Source: an uncultured Crocinitomix sp. (GTDB lineage: Bacteria; Bacteroidota; Bacteroidia; Flavobacteriales_D; Crocinitomicaceae). From it: a stretch of 35,191 nt of DNA. Made by a program: the position numbers and the translations under genes. Location of the stretch: positions 1-35,191 of the forward strand of contig CAKZON010000033.1 of assembly GCA_937136425.1 (NCBI GenBank), in the 5' to 3' direction. Of this stretch, positions 8,386 to 17,203 are shown one piece after another. Each line of letters starts with the position of its first letter. The stretch's first letter is position 1. The notes under the pieces were generated by a model. It ran no database searches. It was not told the origin of the DNA and worked only from the letters and a program-made list of their open reading frames with translations.

Positions 8386-11300
8386 ATGAAAACACAAATG
8401 AAATTAATTTTCCAGCTGTGCTTGATGTTTGTATCAAGTTCAGTTTTAGGACAAGTGGTCACATTTGACTATACTGGAGGTGTACAAACATATACTGTTC
8501 CTCCTGGAGTAACAGCAATCGAAATTCAAGCCTTTGGTGCAGCAGGTACTGACCATGGAACTTCATCAGGAGGTCTTGGAGGTTTCATACAGGGAGAGCT
8601 AGATGTAACACCAGGAGAGGTTTTGCAAATAAATGTAGGTGGAATGGCCGGTTTTAACGGTGGTGGGGCTGCAGGTGGAAGTGGAGATCCTACTTCTGGT
8701 GAAGTAGGAGGAGGAGCTTCTGATGTACGCCAAGGAGGTGTTGACTTAACTGACCGAGTAATTGTTGCTGGAGGTGGTGGTGGTGCTGGTAGAGCAACCT
8801 GTGAGAACAATGATGGTGGTGGCGGTGGCTACCCTGGAGGTTTAGGAGGAGAGTCTTCTGATGAGCTAGCTAATACAGGAGGAACTGGAACTGCATTAGC
8901 GGGAGGTGATTCTGGAATTGGAAGTTGTACGGGAGACTGCGCATGTTCACCTGGTGGTGGCGGCGGGGGCGGCGGAGACGGCGGAGGTGCTGGTGGAAAT
9001 TACGGAATTTTTGGAGGGACAACAGCTCTTGGTGGTTCTGGCGGTGCTTGTGGTGAAGGAGGCGTGGCATTCGACGGAGCAGGTGGAGCTAATACTGCAG
9101 GAGAAGGCGGTTGCTTCGGTTTAGGTGGAGATGGAGGAACAGGAACACGCGGCGGTGGCGGTGGCGGCGGCGGCTGGTACGGCGGCGGAGCTGGTGGTGG
9201 TAACTGGGGCGCTGGAGGTGGCGGTGGATCATCATATGTGATTCCTGAAATTGTCGGTTTAGCATTTACTAATGCAACTAGAGCAGGTAATGGGCAAATA
9301 ATTATTACTCCATTATGTGTTGCTTTAACCACCACAGTTTCTGGTGTTGAGTTTTGTGAAGGTGAATTATTGACATTAGAAGCTAGTTCTGAAACTGGTG
9401 GAGCAGTAACTTGGGATATGGGAGTAGTAGATGGTGATGATTTTGAACCACCGGTTGGAGTAACTACTTATACAGCAACTAGTGATTCTGACGAAGATTG
9501 CCTTTTTGAAGTTGAGATTACTGTTAATGCTTTACCTACAGTGACGGCTTCTGTTGATGATGATGAAATTTGCTTAGGAGATGAATTTACATTCTCTGGT
9601 GGTGGAGCAACTAGTTATACTTGGGATATGGGAGTAACTGACGGTGTTGCGATTGAACCTGTTTCAATAGGTACAGAAACATATACGGTTACTGGAACAG
9701 ATGATAATGGTTGTGTAAATACGGCTACAGTTGATGGAACAGTAAACGCATTGCCAGTTGTTACGGCCTCTGTTGATGATGATGAAATTTGCCTAGGAGA
9801 TGAATTTACTTTCACTGCTGGCGGCGCAACAAGTTATGCTTGGGATATGGGCGTAACTGATGGCGTTGCATTTGAACCTGTTTCAGTAGGAACAGAAACT
9901 TACACTGTTACTGGTACTGATGATAATGGATGTGTTAATACCGCTTCTGTTGATGGTACTGTAAATGCTTTGCCTACAGTAACTGCGAGTGTTGATGATG
10001 ATGATATTTGTTTTGATGAATCTGTGACATTTACAGGTGGCGGAGCAACAAGTTATGCATGGGATATGGGCGTGACTGATGGTATTGCTTTTACTCCTGC
10101 AGTAGAGGGTGTAACAACTTATACCGTTACAGGAACAGATGACAACGGTTGTGAAAACACAGCTTCTGTTGATGTAAATGTTAATCCTGAAATTGTAATT
10201 TCATTTACAACTGTAGATGAGACAATGGATGATGGAGAGATAGATTTGACGATTACGGGAGGTGCACCAGGATATACGTTTGATTGGGATACTGATGAGG
10301 CGGATGATTTTGATGATCCAGAGGATTTAACAGGTCTTTCAGCAGGTATTTACACAGTAGTTGTAAGAGATGCAAATGGTTGTGAAGCAACTGAGATCAT
10401 TGAGATTTTATTACTGTGTACACCATTAACGGTAGATGTTTCTGACTATACTGTATGTGAAAACGAATTACTAACGTTAGATGCAACATCAGAAAGTGGA
10501 GCATCAATTACGTGGGATGGTGGTGCTACAGATGGTGTTGGCTTTTATCCAGAAACGACAGGATTGATAACATATACTGCAACAAGTGAAGATCCATTAG
10601 ATTGCGCAATATCAGTGGAGATTGAAGTATTGGCTTCTCCAGTAGTTATTCCATCAGTAGGAGGAGAAAGCTATTGCGACGGAGATGAGATTGTTTTAAG
10701 TGCAGGTGGAGATGCGGATACTTACTCTTGGGATCCGTTAGATTTAACTCCTCCGGTTGGTGTAACAACTTATACTTTAACAGGAACTTATGACCTAACA
10801 GGTTGTTCAACTTCAGAATCAATTGATGTTACTGTACATGCATTACCAACGGTAAGCGCAAGTGTTGATCATGATGAGGTTTGCCTAGGAAATCCTGTTG
10901 TATTGACAGGTTCAGGAGCAACAACTTACGATTGGGATCCTGCAGCTATTGTTGATGGTGAAGAGTATGTACCAGGAGAAGTAGGAACTTATTCTTATAC
11001 AGTTGTTGGAACAGATGATAATGGATGTTCAAATTCTGATGAAATTACAGTTACAGTTGTTGAAGAAATTGAAATTACTTATGTAACAATTGATGAAATG
11101 ATTTTTGAAGATGGAGAAATTGATATCACAGTAACAGGTGGTGTTCCTCCATACACTTTTGATTGGGATATTGATGGAACAGGAGATTTTGATGATGATG
11201 AGGATTTAACAGGCTTAGCAGATGCGGTATATACGGTAACTGTTCAAGGAAGCACTGGATGTTCTGCAGAGGTAACAATCATTATTGGAACTCAAGCAAG

Positions 11301-11541
11301 CATTGGAGAGAATGCTGCTAAAAATATCAGCATCTATCCAAACCCTACTGTTGATGATGTTACTATTAAATATGAAGGTCAGTTTAACTACACAGTATTT
11401 AATATTGACGGTCAGTTAGTAATGACAGGTGAAGGAACAAATCTAGTTGAGTTCTCAATGAAGGATTTAACAGCAGGAACTTATCTTATAAAAATACAAT
11501 CAGGTGAAAACACACAATTTGCCAAATTGATAAAAAACTAA
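8386..11541 (+). CDS. T9SS-exported glycine-rich repeat surface protein
   Basis: This 1051-residue secreted protein has a signal peptide (about 1-22). Residues 25-305 form a glycine-rich domain opening FDYTGGVQTYTVPPGV, a type found in many Bacteroidota surface proteins and rich in poly-Gly runs. Ig/PKD-like repeats follow, including three tandem 73-residue copies starting near residues 382, 455 and 528 (ALPxVTASVDDDxIC...). Two SprB-like segments (DGEIDLTITGGAPGYTFDW near 610, and a copy near 905) are interspersed. The last 70 residues (from about 978, ISIYPNPTVDDV to FAKLIKN) are a type A T9SS C-terminal sorting domain, so the protein should be exported across the outer membrane and anchored or released. 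The acidic repeats fit calcium-binding adhesins; that function is inference. Confidence 0.85.
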   Translation: MKTQMKLIFQLCLMFVSSSVLGQVVTFDYTGGVQTYTVPPGVTAIEIQAFGAAGTDHGTSSGGLGGFIQGELDVTPGEVLQINVGGMAGFNGGGAAGGSGDPTSGEVGGGASDVRQGGVDLTDRVIVAGGGGGAGRATCENNDGGGGGYPGGLGGESSDELANTGGTGTALAGGDSGIGSCTGDCACSPGGGGGGGGDGGGAGGNYGIFGGTTALGGSGGACGEGGVAFDGAGGANTAGEGGCFGLGGDGGTGTRGGGGGGGGWYGGGAGGGNWGAGGGGGSSYVIPEIVGLAFTNATRAGNGQIIITPLCVALTTTVSGVEFCEGELLTLEASSETGGAVTWDMGVVDGDDFEPPVGVTTYTATSDSDEDCLFEVEITVNALPTVTASVDDDEICLGDEFTFSGGGATSYTWDMGVTDGVAIEPVSIGTETYTVTGTDDNGCVNTATVDGTVNALPVVTASVDDDEICLGDEFTFTAGGATSYAWDMGVTDGVAFEPVSVGTETYTVTGTDDNGCVNTASVDGTVNALPTVTASVDDDDICFDESVTFTGGGATSYAWDMGVTDGIAFTPAVEGVTTYTVTGTDDNGCENTASVDVNVNPEIVISFTTVDETMDDGEIDLTITGGAPGYTFDWDTDEADDFDDPEDLTGLSAGIYTVVVRDANGCEATEIIEILLLCTPLTVDVSDYTVCENELLTLDATSESGASITWDGGATDGVGFYPETTGLITYTATSEDPLDCAISVEIEVLASPVVIPSVGGESYCDGDEIVLSAGGDADTYSWDPLDLTPPVGVTTYTLTGTYDLTGCSTSESIDVTVHALPTVSASVDHDEVCLGNPVVLTGSGATTYDWDPAAIVDGEEYVPGEVGTYSYTVVGTDDNGCSNSDEITVTVVEEIEITYVTIDEMIFEDGEIDITVTGGVPPYTFDWDIDGTGDFDDDEDLTGLADAVYTVTVQGSTGCSAEVTIIIGTQASIGENAAKNISIYPNPTVDDVTIKYEGQFNYTVFNIDGQLVMTGEGTNLVEFSMKDLTAGTYLIKIQSGENTQFAKLIKN
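9529..10185 (+). repeat. Three tandem 219-base coding repeats
   Basis: Units start at 9529, 9748 and 9967 with an exact 219-base (73-codon) period inside the T9SS cargo gene. Protein identity is high between units 1 and 2 and somewhat lower in unit 3, while synonymous codons differ considerably. This suggests old duplication with selection on the protein rather than very recent expansion. Confidence 0.85.
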
Positions 11542-11566
11542 AGAGTAAGTTAGTTGAATAGTTAAG

Positions 11567-11595
11567 AGGTCGTCGGAATTTATTTTCGGCGGCCT
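11567..11595. terminator. Bidirectional terminator between convergent genes
   Basis: A GC-rich stem (AGGTCGTCGGAA with its partner TTTTCGGCGGCCT, allowing G-U pairs) is followed on the plus strand by TTTTTATTTAT. It lies between the T9SS cargo stop (11541) and the end of the minus-strand response regulator (11608), so it can serve both. Confidence 0.75.
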
Positions 11596-11607
11596 TTTTA
11601 TTTATAC

Positions 11608-12324
11608 CTATTTCAAGTTAAATTGCTCCAATAAAACATCACGGTATTTCTTTCCGATAGGAATTTCATGAGAAGCAATTTGAACATGACTAGAGTTTAT
11701 TGCATCAATAGAGTCTTTATTGATTAAGTAGCTGCGGTGAACTTGAAATAAAAAAGATTCAGGAAAAGATTTTTCAATGTCAGTTAAAGTTCCACGGTGA
11801 ACTATTTTTTTCCCATCAACGGTGTGAATTTCAACATAAACATGGTCACTTTTAATAAACAATACATCTGAAAATTTAATCTTATTATAAAGACCATTTG
11901 ATTTTACAAAGAATGATGTCTTTATGTTTTCAGGCTGGGTTTCTTGTTCCGGCTTATTATGATTAAAATTATGAAACGCTAGTTCTAATGCCGTATATAA
12001 ATCTTCTTTCTTGAAAGGTTTTACTAAGTACGCTTTGGGCGAAACAGTTTTAACACGATCAAGCGTAGCTTTATTAGAAAACGAAGTGATAAAAATATAG
12101 GGAACAAAATAGTCACTATCAATTTTATGCGCAACGTCAATCCCATCCTTCTTTCCAGCCAATTGCACATCTAAAAGCACAAAGTCTGGATTTTCAGTCT
12201 CTAACATTTCAATTGCCTGCCCATATGTAACACATGGTTCAATCACATCATATCCTTCCGCCTCTAGTAAAGTTTGAATATGATCGGCAATAATCATTTC
12301 ATCTTCTACAATAGCTATTCTCAT
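11608..12324 (-). CDS. LytTR-family response regulator
   Basis: This 238-residue two-component regulator has an N-terminal receiver domain with the acidic pocket (EDE, residues 7-9), phospho-acceptor Asp52 (LLDVQL), the conserved Thr near 80 (FITSFS) and Lys near 102 (YLVKPF). A polar linker (about 118-135) leads to a LytTR DNA-binding domain (about 137-238, with FQVHRSYLINKDSI as the typical core). LytTR domains bind short direct repeats through a beta-rich fold. The gene starts nine bases after its kinase, so the pair is an operon and surely cognate. Target genes are not shown by the sequence, but the pair lies beside and divergent from the NRPS locus. Confidence 0.93.
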   Translation of the reverse strand: MRIAIVEDEMIIADHIQTLLEAEGYDVIEPCVTYGQAIEMLETENPDFVLLDVQLAGKKDGIDVAHKIDSDYFVPYIFITSFSNKATLDRVKTVSPKAYLVKPFKKEDLYTALELAFHNFNHNKPEQETQPENIKTSFFVKSNGLYNKIKFSDVLFIKSDHVYVEIHTVDGKKIVHRGTLTDIEKSFPESFLFQVHRSYLINKDSIDAINSSHVQIASHEIPIGKKYRDVLLEQFNLK

Positions 12325-12333
12325 AGTTTTGTT

Positions 12334-14301
12334 TTAATCTAAAAGATTTCTTCCAAATTGATTTTTAAATTGAATTGAAAATACGCTTAAATTTCCAAGA
12401 TTATCGTAATCTATTTTTCCAATTAATTGTTTCACTAAATTACGAATTAGTCTGAGTCCAAGAGTTTTTGTTTTAGACCAATCTAAATCAGGCGGAAGCC
12501 CCTGACCATTATCACTGATTTTCATAATGTATTCACCGCTTCCTTCATTCTTTATGGACACTGAAACTTTGGGCAAATCAATATTTTTAAAAGCATGTTT
12601 ATATGCATTAGTGAAAAGTTCATTTATAATTAACCCTAATGGAATGGCGGTGTCAATATCTAGTCGGATATCTTTACAGTCGATTTCAAAATCAACCTTT
12701 GGAGAAACATTAAGGTGGTCGAAATGTCCTGCTAATGCATTTAAATAATCTTCAAAATCAATTTCACTCGAAATGTCATTTTGATACAGTTTTTGATGAA
12801 TTAAAGCCATAGCTTGAACTCTGTTTTGTCCTTCTTCAAATACTGAAATTATTTGATCATTATCAATTGATTTGGATTGTAAATCAAGCAAACTAGAAAC
12901 TAATTGTAGATTATTTTTTACCCTATGATGAATTTCTTTAAGTAAGGTTTCTTTTTCTTTGATAGAATCATTCAATTTTTCGTTTTTATTAGAGATAATT
13001 CTTTTTTGTTTAATGTTCAAATAAAATAATAACGCCATCACAAAAAGAGACGTTACCAAAACAATTAAGCCAATTTTTAATTTAGAATTATAAGCCTGTT
13101 CTGTAACTAATTTTTCATTTTTAATTTGAATTTCATTATTACTCAATAATCGTTCTTTTTCAAATTCAAATGTCATTTTTTGCGAAGTTTGCTCTTCTAT
13201 ATTTTGCTCGTTAATAGCTGCCTCCCGCAATTCCATCAGTTTTGTTGTTTTTTCCAATGCTAATTCAAACTCGCTGGCTGCTTCATGGTATTTTATCCAA
13301 CCTATTAAGGCTACCATTTCCTCCTGAGGGTTTTGAGTTGAATCTATTCCCAATTGCATTTTTTCACAATAAAATTTTGCTTGACGCAAATCTCCTCGCA
13401 CCACACAATCTTGTGCCAAATCAGAATAAGCAGAAATTATGGTAGAAGGAATCTGCGTAGCCTGAGAACAGTAGAGCGATTTTTTATGATAATGATAGCT
13501 GGAATCATAATTGCCCAATTCATAGTAATCACTCCCTTTACAAGAATAAATAAGACTTAAATTATAATAATCTGTCGTGTCTAAATGACTATAAATAGTC
13601 CTTTCTGCATCATTCATACTAGAAATACTTTCTGAGAACCTTCCTTGAAGATACTGTATACTTCCTCTGTTGGAAAGAAAGATCATTTTTTCATAAATCC
13701 AATTATTCTTTTCGCATAATTGAATTGTTTTTGTCAAAATATCTTCTGCTTCAAGAAACATTTCTTGTATACCATATAGAGAGACTAATTGGTTGTAGGC
13801 AATGAGAATCGATCGTTGTTCATCTATTTTTTCGAACTCTTCAATGGCGTCAAAAAAGAATTCTTGAGCGTTCGTATAATTTCCTTGATCTATTTCATAC
13901 ATGCCATGATATAGTTCTGTTTTTCCACAATAATTGATATACAATTTTGATGTATCCCCCATGTAACTAACTAGGTCTCTCGCTTTACAGGCAATAGCAT
14001 ATGCTTGATCTGTTTCCTGAGCTAAATAGCCGTAATAACTAGCTAGAGACATGCATGCGTTGGCTGCAAGTTTTCGATTACCATCTCGCGTCGCCATATC
14101 AAGGGCGTTATTGAAGAACACGGCAGAGGTGTCCATTCCTAATTGGTTATAATGTTGTCCAATTTTTATAGTTGCTTCAATTTGTTCCTCTCTATTATCG
14201 CTCGTTTTCAAAACGTTTTCTAATGAGTCTAAAAGGGGGACTTTTGCTATGGAATAATGTGAGAAACTAAAAATGACAATTAGAGCGAGTAGGTAGCGCA
14301 T
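12334..14301 (-). CDS. TPR-containing HisKA_2 sensor histidine kinase
   Basis: This 655-residue kinase has the same plan as the protein at 4768-6654. It has a signal sequence (about 1-19), TPR-like helical repeats in the periplasmic region (about 40-350), a coiled linker, one membrane helix (about 408-429), then HisKA_2 with the box KEIHHRVKNNLQ (His458/His459). The HATPase has the N-box NELFTNAYKHAF, G1 DNGQGLP and a LGLRLIRNLV segment. It should pass phosphate to the LytTR regulator encoded nine bases downstream. Its start lies 388 bases from the start of the exporter gene of the peptide locus, transcribed in the opposite direction. Signal unknown. Confidence 0.9.
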   Translation of the reverse strand: MRYLLALIVIFSFSHYSIAKVPLLDSLENVLKTSDNREEQIEATIKIGQHYNQLGMDTSAVFFNNALDMATRDGNRKLAANACMSLASYYGYLAQETDQAYAIACKARDLVSYMGDTSKLYINYCGKTELYHGMYEIDQGNYTNAQEFFFDAIEEFEKIDEQRSILIAYNQLVSLYGIQEMFLEAEDILTKTIQLCEKNNWIYEKMIFLSNRGSIQYLQGRFSESISSMNDAERTIYSHLDTTDYYNLSLIYSCKGSDYYELGNYDSSYHYHKKSLYCSQATQIPSTIISAYSDLAQDCVVRGDLRQAKFYCEKMQLGIDSTQNPQEEMVALIGWIKYHEAASEFELALEKTTKLMELREAAINEQNIEEQTSQKMTFEFEKERLLSNNEIQIKNEKLVTEQAYNSKLKIGLIVLVTSLFVMALLFYLNIKQKRIISNKNEKLNDSIKEKETLLKEIHHRVKNNLQLVSSLLDLQSKSIDNDQIISVFEEGQNRVQAMALIHQKLYQNDISSEIDFEDYLNALAGHFDHLNVSPKVDFEIDCKDIRLDIDTAIPLGLIINELFTNAYKHAFKNIDLPKVSVSIKNEGSGEYIMKISDNGQGLPPDLDWSKTKTLGLRLIRNLVKQLIGKIDYDNLGNLSVFSIQFKNQFGRNLLD

Positions 14302-14689
14302 AAATTTCAGAGTAATTAATTAGATTGACAATGCGTTGTGAAACTACAAAAAAAGATGCTAAGTTTTAACAAAAGCTTATTTTGGAGTTAATCATAAGGT
14401 TTTCATCTCAGTAAGAGAGAATTGGTCGTGATAATTAATACCGCTAAATTATATTCAATTTTTCATGCGAAAAATGAGAAGTATTTTTGTTATGATCAAG
14501 CTGTCAGAAGATGAAAAACTGGAACAATTGAAATTACCTTGCTTATTAAATTATTGCAATTATATTTGTAATCGCAGTCGGACTTAACCCCGTTTGAAAA
14601 AAGTAACGTTAACCCATTAGCAAACTAAATGTTAGATAAATCAATTCATAAACAACCTATGTTGTTATGTTAATTTCGTTCGGGAAATC
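14302..14689. other. Divergent intergenic region at the locus edge
   Basis: This 388-base spacer between the kinase and exporter starts marks the left edge of the peptide biosynthesis locus. It holds a candidate plus-strand promoter (14539-14568), and a second partial -7 match (TAATTTCG) close to the exporter ATG. No RNA gene, attachment site or convincing small coding frame was recognised. Confidence 0.6.
14539..14568 (+). promoter_or_regulatory. Candidate promoter for exporter/hydroxylase operon
   Basis: TTG at 14539-14541 and TATATTTG at 14561-14568 (full match to TAnnTTTG) are 19 bases apart, good for a Bacteroidota sigma-ABfr-type promoter. The predicted leader to the ATG at 14690 is about 115 bases, longer than usual. 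Confidence 0.5.
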
Positions 14690-16360
14690 ATGAAAATATT
14701 TCATTTTTTTTACAGATATAACAAGCGTTTTTGCGTTGTTTTTGTGTTGTTAACCATTATTAATGGTTTATTAAGTGGTGCTGTAATTGCTTTAATTAAT
14801 TCTTTAATGTCAGACCTGATAAATGCTGATGGTACTGCAGGAATTAATGTAAGTCAGGATTTAATGTTGTTTACAGGGCTTGTTTTAGGCAATTTACTTT
14901 TGGATAGAGAACTATCAGTAGCTGCAACAAAATTTACAGTACGGATGGTACATAACGTCCGTATGCAGATCATTCAGAAAATCAAGAAAATTGAATATAG
15001 AAATTTTGAAAAAATAGGAGAAGAACACATTTTTACTATTCTTATTAGAGATACTACGGTGATAAGCAATGGAGCCTATTTGGTTGTTCGATTTTTCTCT
15101 TCAATCATTACCATTTTAGTCTGTTTAGTTTACATGTTTTGGATTTTTCCTTTAGGTTTTTTCATGACGTGTGGTATCGTTGCTATAGGGCTTGGTATTT
15201 TTCTTTTACGCCAAAAGAAAATTATGAAAGACTTAACAAAGTCAAGAGAGTTAGAGTCTGTTTTTTTTAGTCAAATCCAAGATTTAATTGGAGGGTTCAA
15301 AGAGCTCAAACTTTCAACAGCTAAACGTGAGGATATTTATTCCAACTACATTTTAAAAGCAAGTAATGAAGCACGATCATTGCGTGCTAAAAGTCTAATT
15401 AAATACACTAACAATAATTTATTAGGCTCTTTTTTCTTTTACTTATTTGCTGGAGTTATTCTTTTTTATTTTCCTTCAATAATTGGCGATAATGGAAAAA
15501 TATATACATTTCTTCTTTTAGTAATTTACATCATTGGTCCAGTTGCATCAATTGCAGATATGATTCCGTCAATGTCTAATATTAACATTGCAATTGATCA
15601 AGTTGAAAAGTTAGAAGTTGATGTCATGACGATTAATGATGAAAAAGGCGGTGACTTAAAACAAGAGGAAGTTAAAAAAATAGCTTTTGAAACAATAGAG
15701 TTTAAGAATGTCTATTTTTCATATGCAGAGGATGATAGTGATGAAGAAGCCTTTACAATCGGTCCAATCGATATCCACATTGATCAAGGAAAAAGTCATT
15801 TAATATATGGACGAAATGGAGAGGGTAAAACTACATTTATAAAAGTTTTGACGGGGCTTTATAAACCAATTTCAGGAGAAATATTAGTAGATGGAGAAAA
15901 ACTTAAATCGGAGGATTATGAAAGTTTCCGAAATATGTTTAGCGTTATTTATAGTGATTTTCATCTCTTTGAAAACCTGTATGGAGTAAAGGACTATAAT
16001 GAAGAGCGGATTCAAGAATTGCTTTGTATGATGAAGATTGATCAAAAAGTAAGTTTTGTAGATGGCCGATTTTCAACCTATAATTTATCAACAGGGCAAC
16101 GCAAAAGAATGGCGTTGGTTTTGGCAATATTAGAGGATAAGCCAATATTGGTGTTAGATGAATGGGCGGCAGAGCAGGATCCTGAATTTCGAAAATTTTT
16201 CTACACCCAAATTATACCAGATTTAGAGCGAAATAATAAAACAATCATTATGATTTCGCATGATGAACAATATTTTGAAGTTGCTAATTCAATCTTTAGA
16301 CTGAATGAAGGGCAAATAAAAAGAACGTCAAAAGAAGAATTGCACTTTTCTTTAAACTAA
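14690..16360 (+). CDS. Cyclic-peptide-type ABC exporter (PvdE/SyrD family)
   Basis: This 556-residue half-transporter has about six membrane helices fused to an ATPase domain. The ATPase has Walker A GRNGEGKT (374-381), an LSTGQ signature (466-470), Walker B LVLDEW (Asp490, Glu491) and the H-loop MISHDEQ (His524). The Walker B continuation DEWAAEQDPEFRKFFY and signature LSTGQRKRMAL are hallmarks of the cyclic peptide transporter family (PvdE, SyrD), which moves non-ribosomal peptides or their precursors out of the cytoplasm. Length is normal for the family. The hydroxylase gene starts 18 bases after its stop, so the two are co-transcribed. The likely substrate is the product of the downstream NRPS; export would be into the periplasm. 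Confidence 0.92.
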   Translation: MKIFHFFYRYNKRFCVVFVLLTIINGLLSGAVIALINSLMSDLINADGTAGINVSQDLMLFTGLVLGNLLLDRELSVAATKFTVRMVHNVRMQIIQKIKKIEYRNFEKIGEEHIFTILIRDTTVISNGAYLVVRFFSSIITILVCLVYMFWIFPLGFFMTCGIVAIGLGIFLLRQKKIMKDLTKSRELESVFFSQIQDLIGGFKELKLSTAKREDIYSNYILKASNEARSLRAKSLIKYTNNNLLGSFFFYLFAGVILFYFPSIIGDNGKIYTFLLLVIYIIGPVASIADMIPSMSNINIAIDQVEKLEVDVMTINDEKGGDLKQEEVKKIAFETIEFKNVYFSYAEDDSDEEAFTIGPIDIHIDQGKSHLIYGRNGEGKTTFIKVLTGLYKPISGEILVDGEKLKSEDYESFRNMFSVIYSDFHLFENLYGVKDYNEERIQELLCMMKIDQKVSFVDGRFSTYNLSTGQRKRMALVLAILEDKPILVLDEWAAEQDPEFRKFFYTQIIPDLERNNKTIIMISHDEQYFEVANSIFRLNEGQIKRTSKEELHFSLN

Positions 16361-16378
16361 TGCACATAACCCCAAATT

Positions 16379-17203
16379 ATGCTAGAAGTAAATGACTATG
16401 TAAAAGATTATCAAAATAAAGGCTTTTTAGTGATAGATGAGCTTTTTTCAAAAGATGAAGTTAAACGATTAACGGATGGTTTAGAAACCTTTGAAAGTTT
16501 AAAAGAATTACCCAACATTATTCAAGAAAATAATGGTGAAATTCGATCAATATTTGCTCCGCAAGAGCATAGTGAGGCATATAATTGGTTGTATCGTCAA
16601 GAACGTATACTTTCAATTTTGGAAGCAATTAGTGGAGAAAAACAATACTTATATCAGTTTAAATTAAATAATAAAAGAGCCTTTGTGGGCGAAGCATGGG
16701 AATGGCATCAAGATTTCCCATATTGGCATTTGGATGATGGTGTAAAAGAACCTAAAATGTTCTCTGTAATGATTTTATTACAAGACACAGAGTCATATCA
16801 AGGACCATTAATTCTTATTCCACAATCACATAAAAATGGTGTGGTAGAATTTGAGTTTAAAGAGCATTTATTAGATGTTGAAAATGATACGGAATTAAGC
16901 CTTGCAAGCTCTTTAGGCGCAGACTTAAAATATACAGTCAAACGATCGTTGATAAAAAAGTTAATCAATGAATTTGGAACATTTGAGTTTAAAGGGAAAG
17001 CGGGAAGTGCAGTGATTTTTCATCCGAACTTATTTCATGCATCAGGAGTAAACCTATCTCCATATGATAGAAATACAGCCATAGTAACTTATAATTCAGT
17101 CAGCAACCCTCCTCATCCAGGAGAAAATAAGAGACCAAGTTATTTATGTAATTATGATAGTTCGCCAATTGAAAAAATTGGTAAATTATCTACGGTTAAC
17201 TAA
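16379..17203 (+). CDS. EctD-like Fe(II)/2-oxoglutarate hydroxylase (PhyH family)
   Basis: This 274-residue cytoplasmic dioxygenase has the facial triad His110-x-Asp112 (EWHQDFPYWHLDDG) and His220 (NLFHASG). Arg231 is the likely 2-oxoglutarate salt-bridge residue. The WHxDFxxWHxxDG segment and the following GPLILIPQSHK closely resemble ectoine hydroxylase EctD, more than generic phytanoyl-CoA hydroxylases. No ectoine genes are nearby and the gene sits in an NRPS locus. Members of this family also hydroxylate free or carrier-bound amino acids such as proline or pipecolate. I infer hydroxylation of a peptide building block, with proline (module 4) a reasonable candidate. Its 3' end overlaps that of the convergent PPTase gene by 18 bases. 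Confidence 0.87.
   Translation: MLEVNDYVKDYQNKGFLVIDELFSKDEVKRLTDGLETFESLKELPNIIQENNGEIRSIFAPQEHSEAYNWLYRQERILSILEAISGEKQYLYQFKLNNKRAFVGEAWEWHQDFPYWHLDDGVKEPKMFSVMILLQDTESYQGPLILIPQSHKNGVVEFEFKEHLLDVENDTELSLASSLGADLKYTVKRSLIKKLINEFGTFEFKGKAGSAVIFHPNLFHASGVNLSPYDRNTAIVTYNSVSNPPHPGENKRPSYLCNYDSSPIEKIGKLSTVN

Noticed and set aside
8526..9335. Minus-strand Pro-rich frames and a plus-strand alternative frame in the glycine-rich region
   Set aside because: Poly-Gly codons read antisense give poly-Pro; low-complexity shadows of the T9SS cargo gene.
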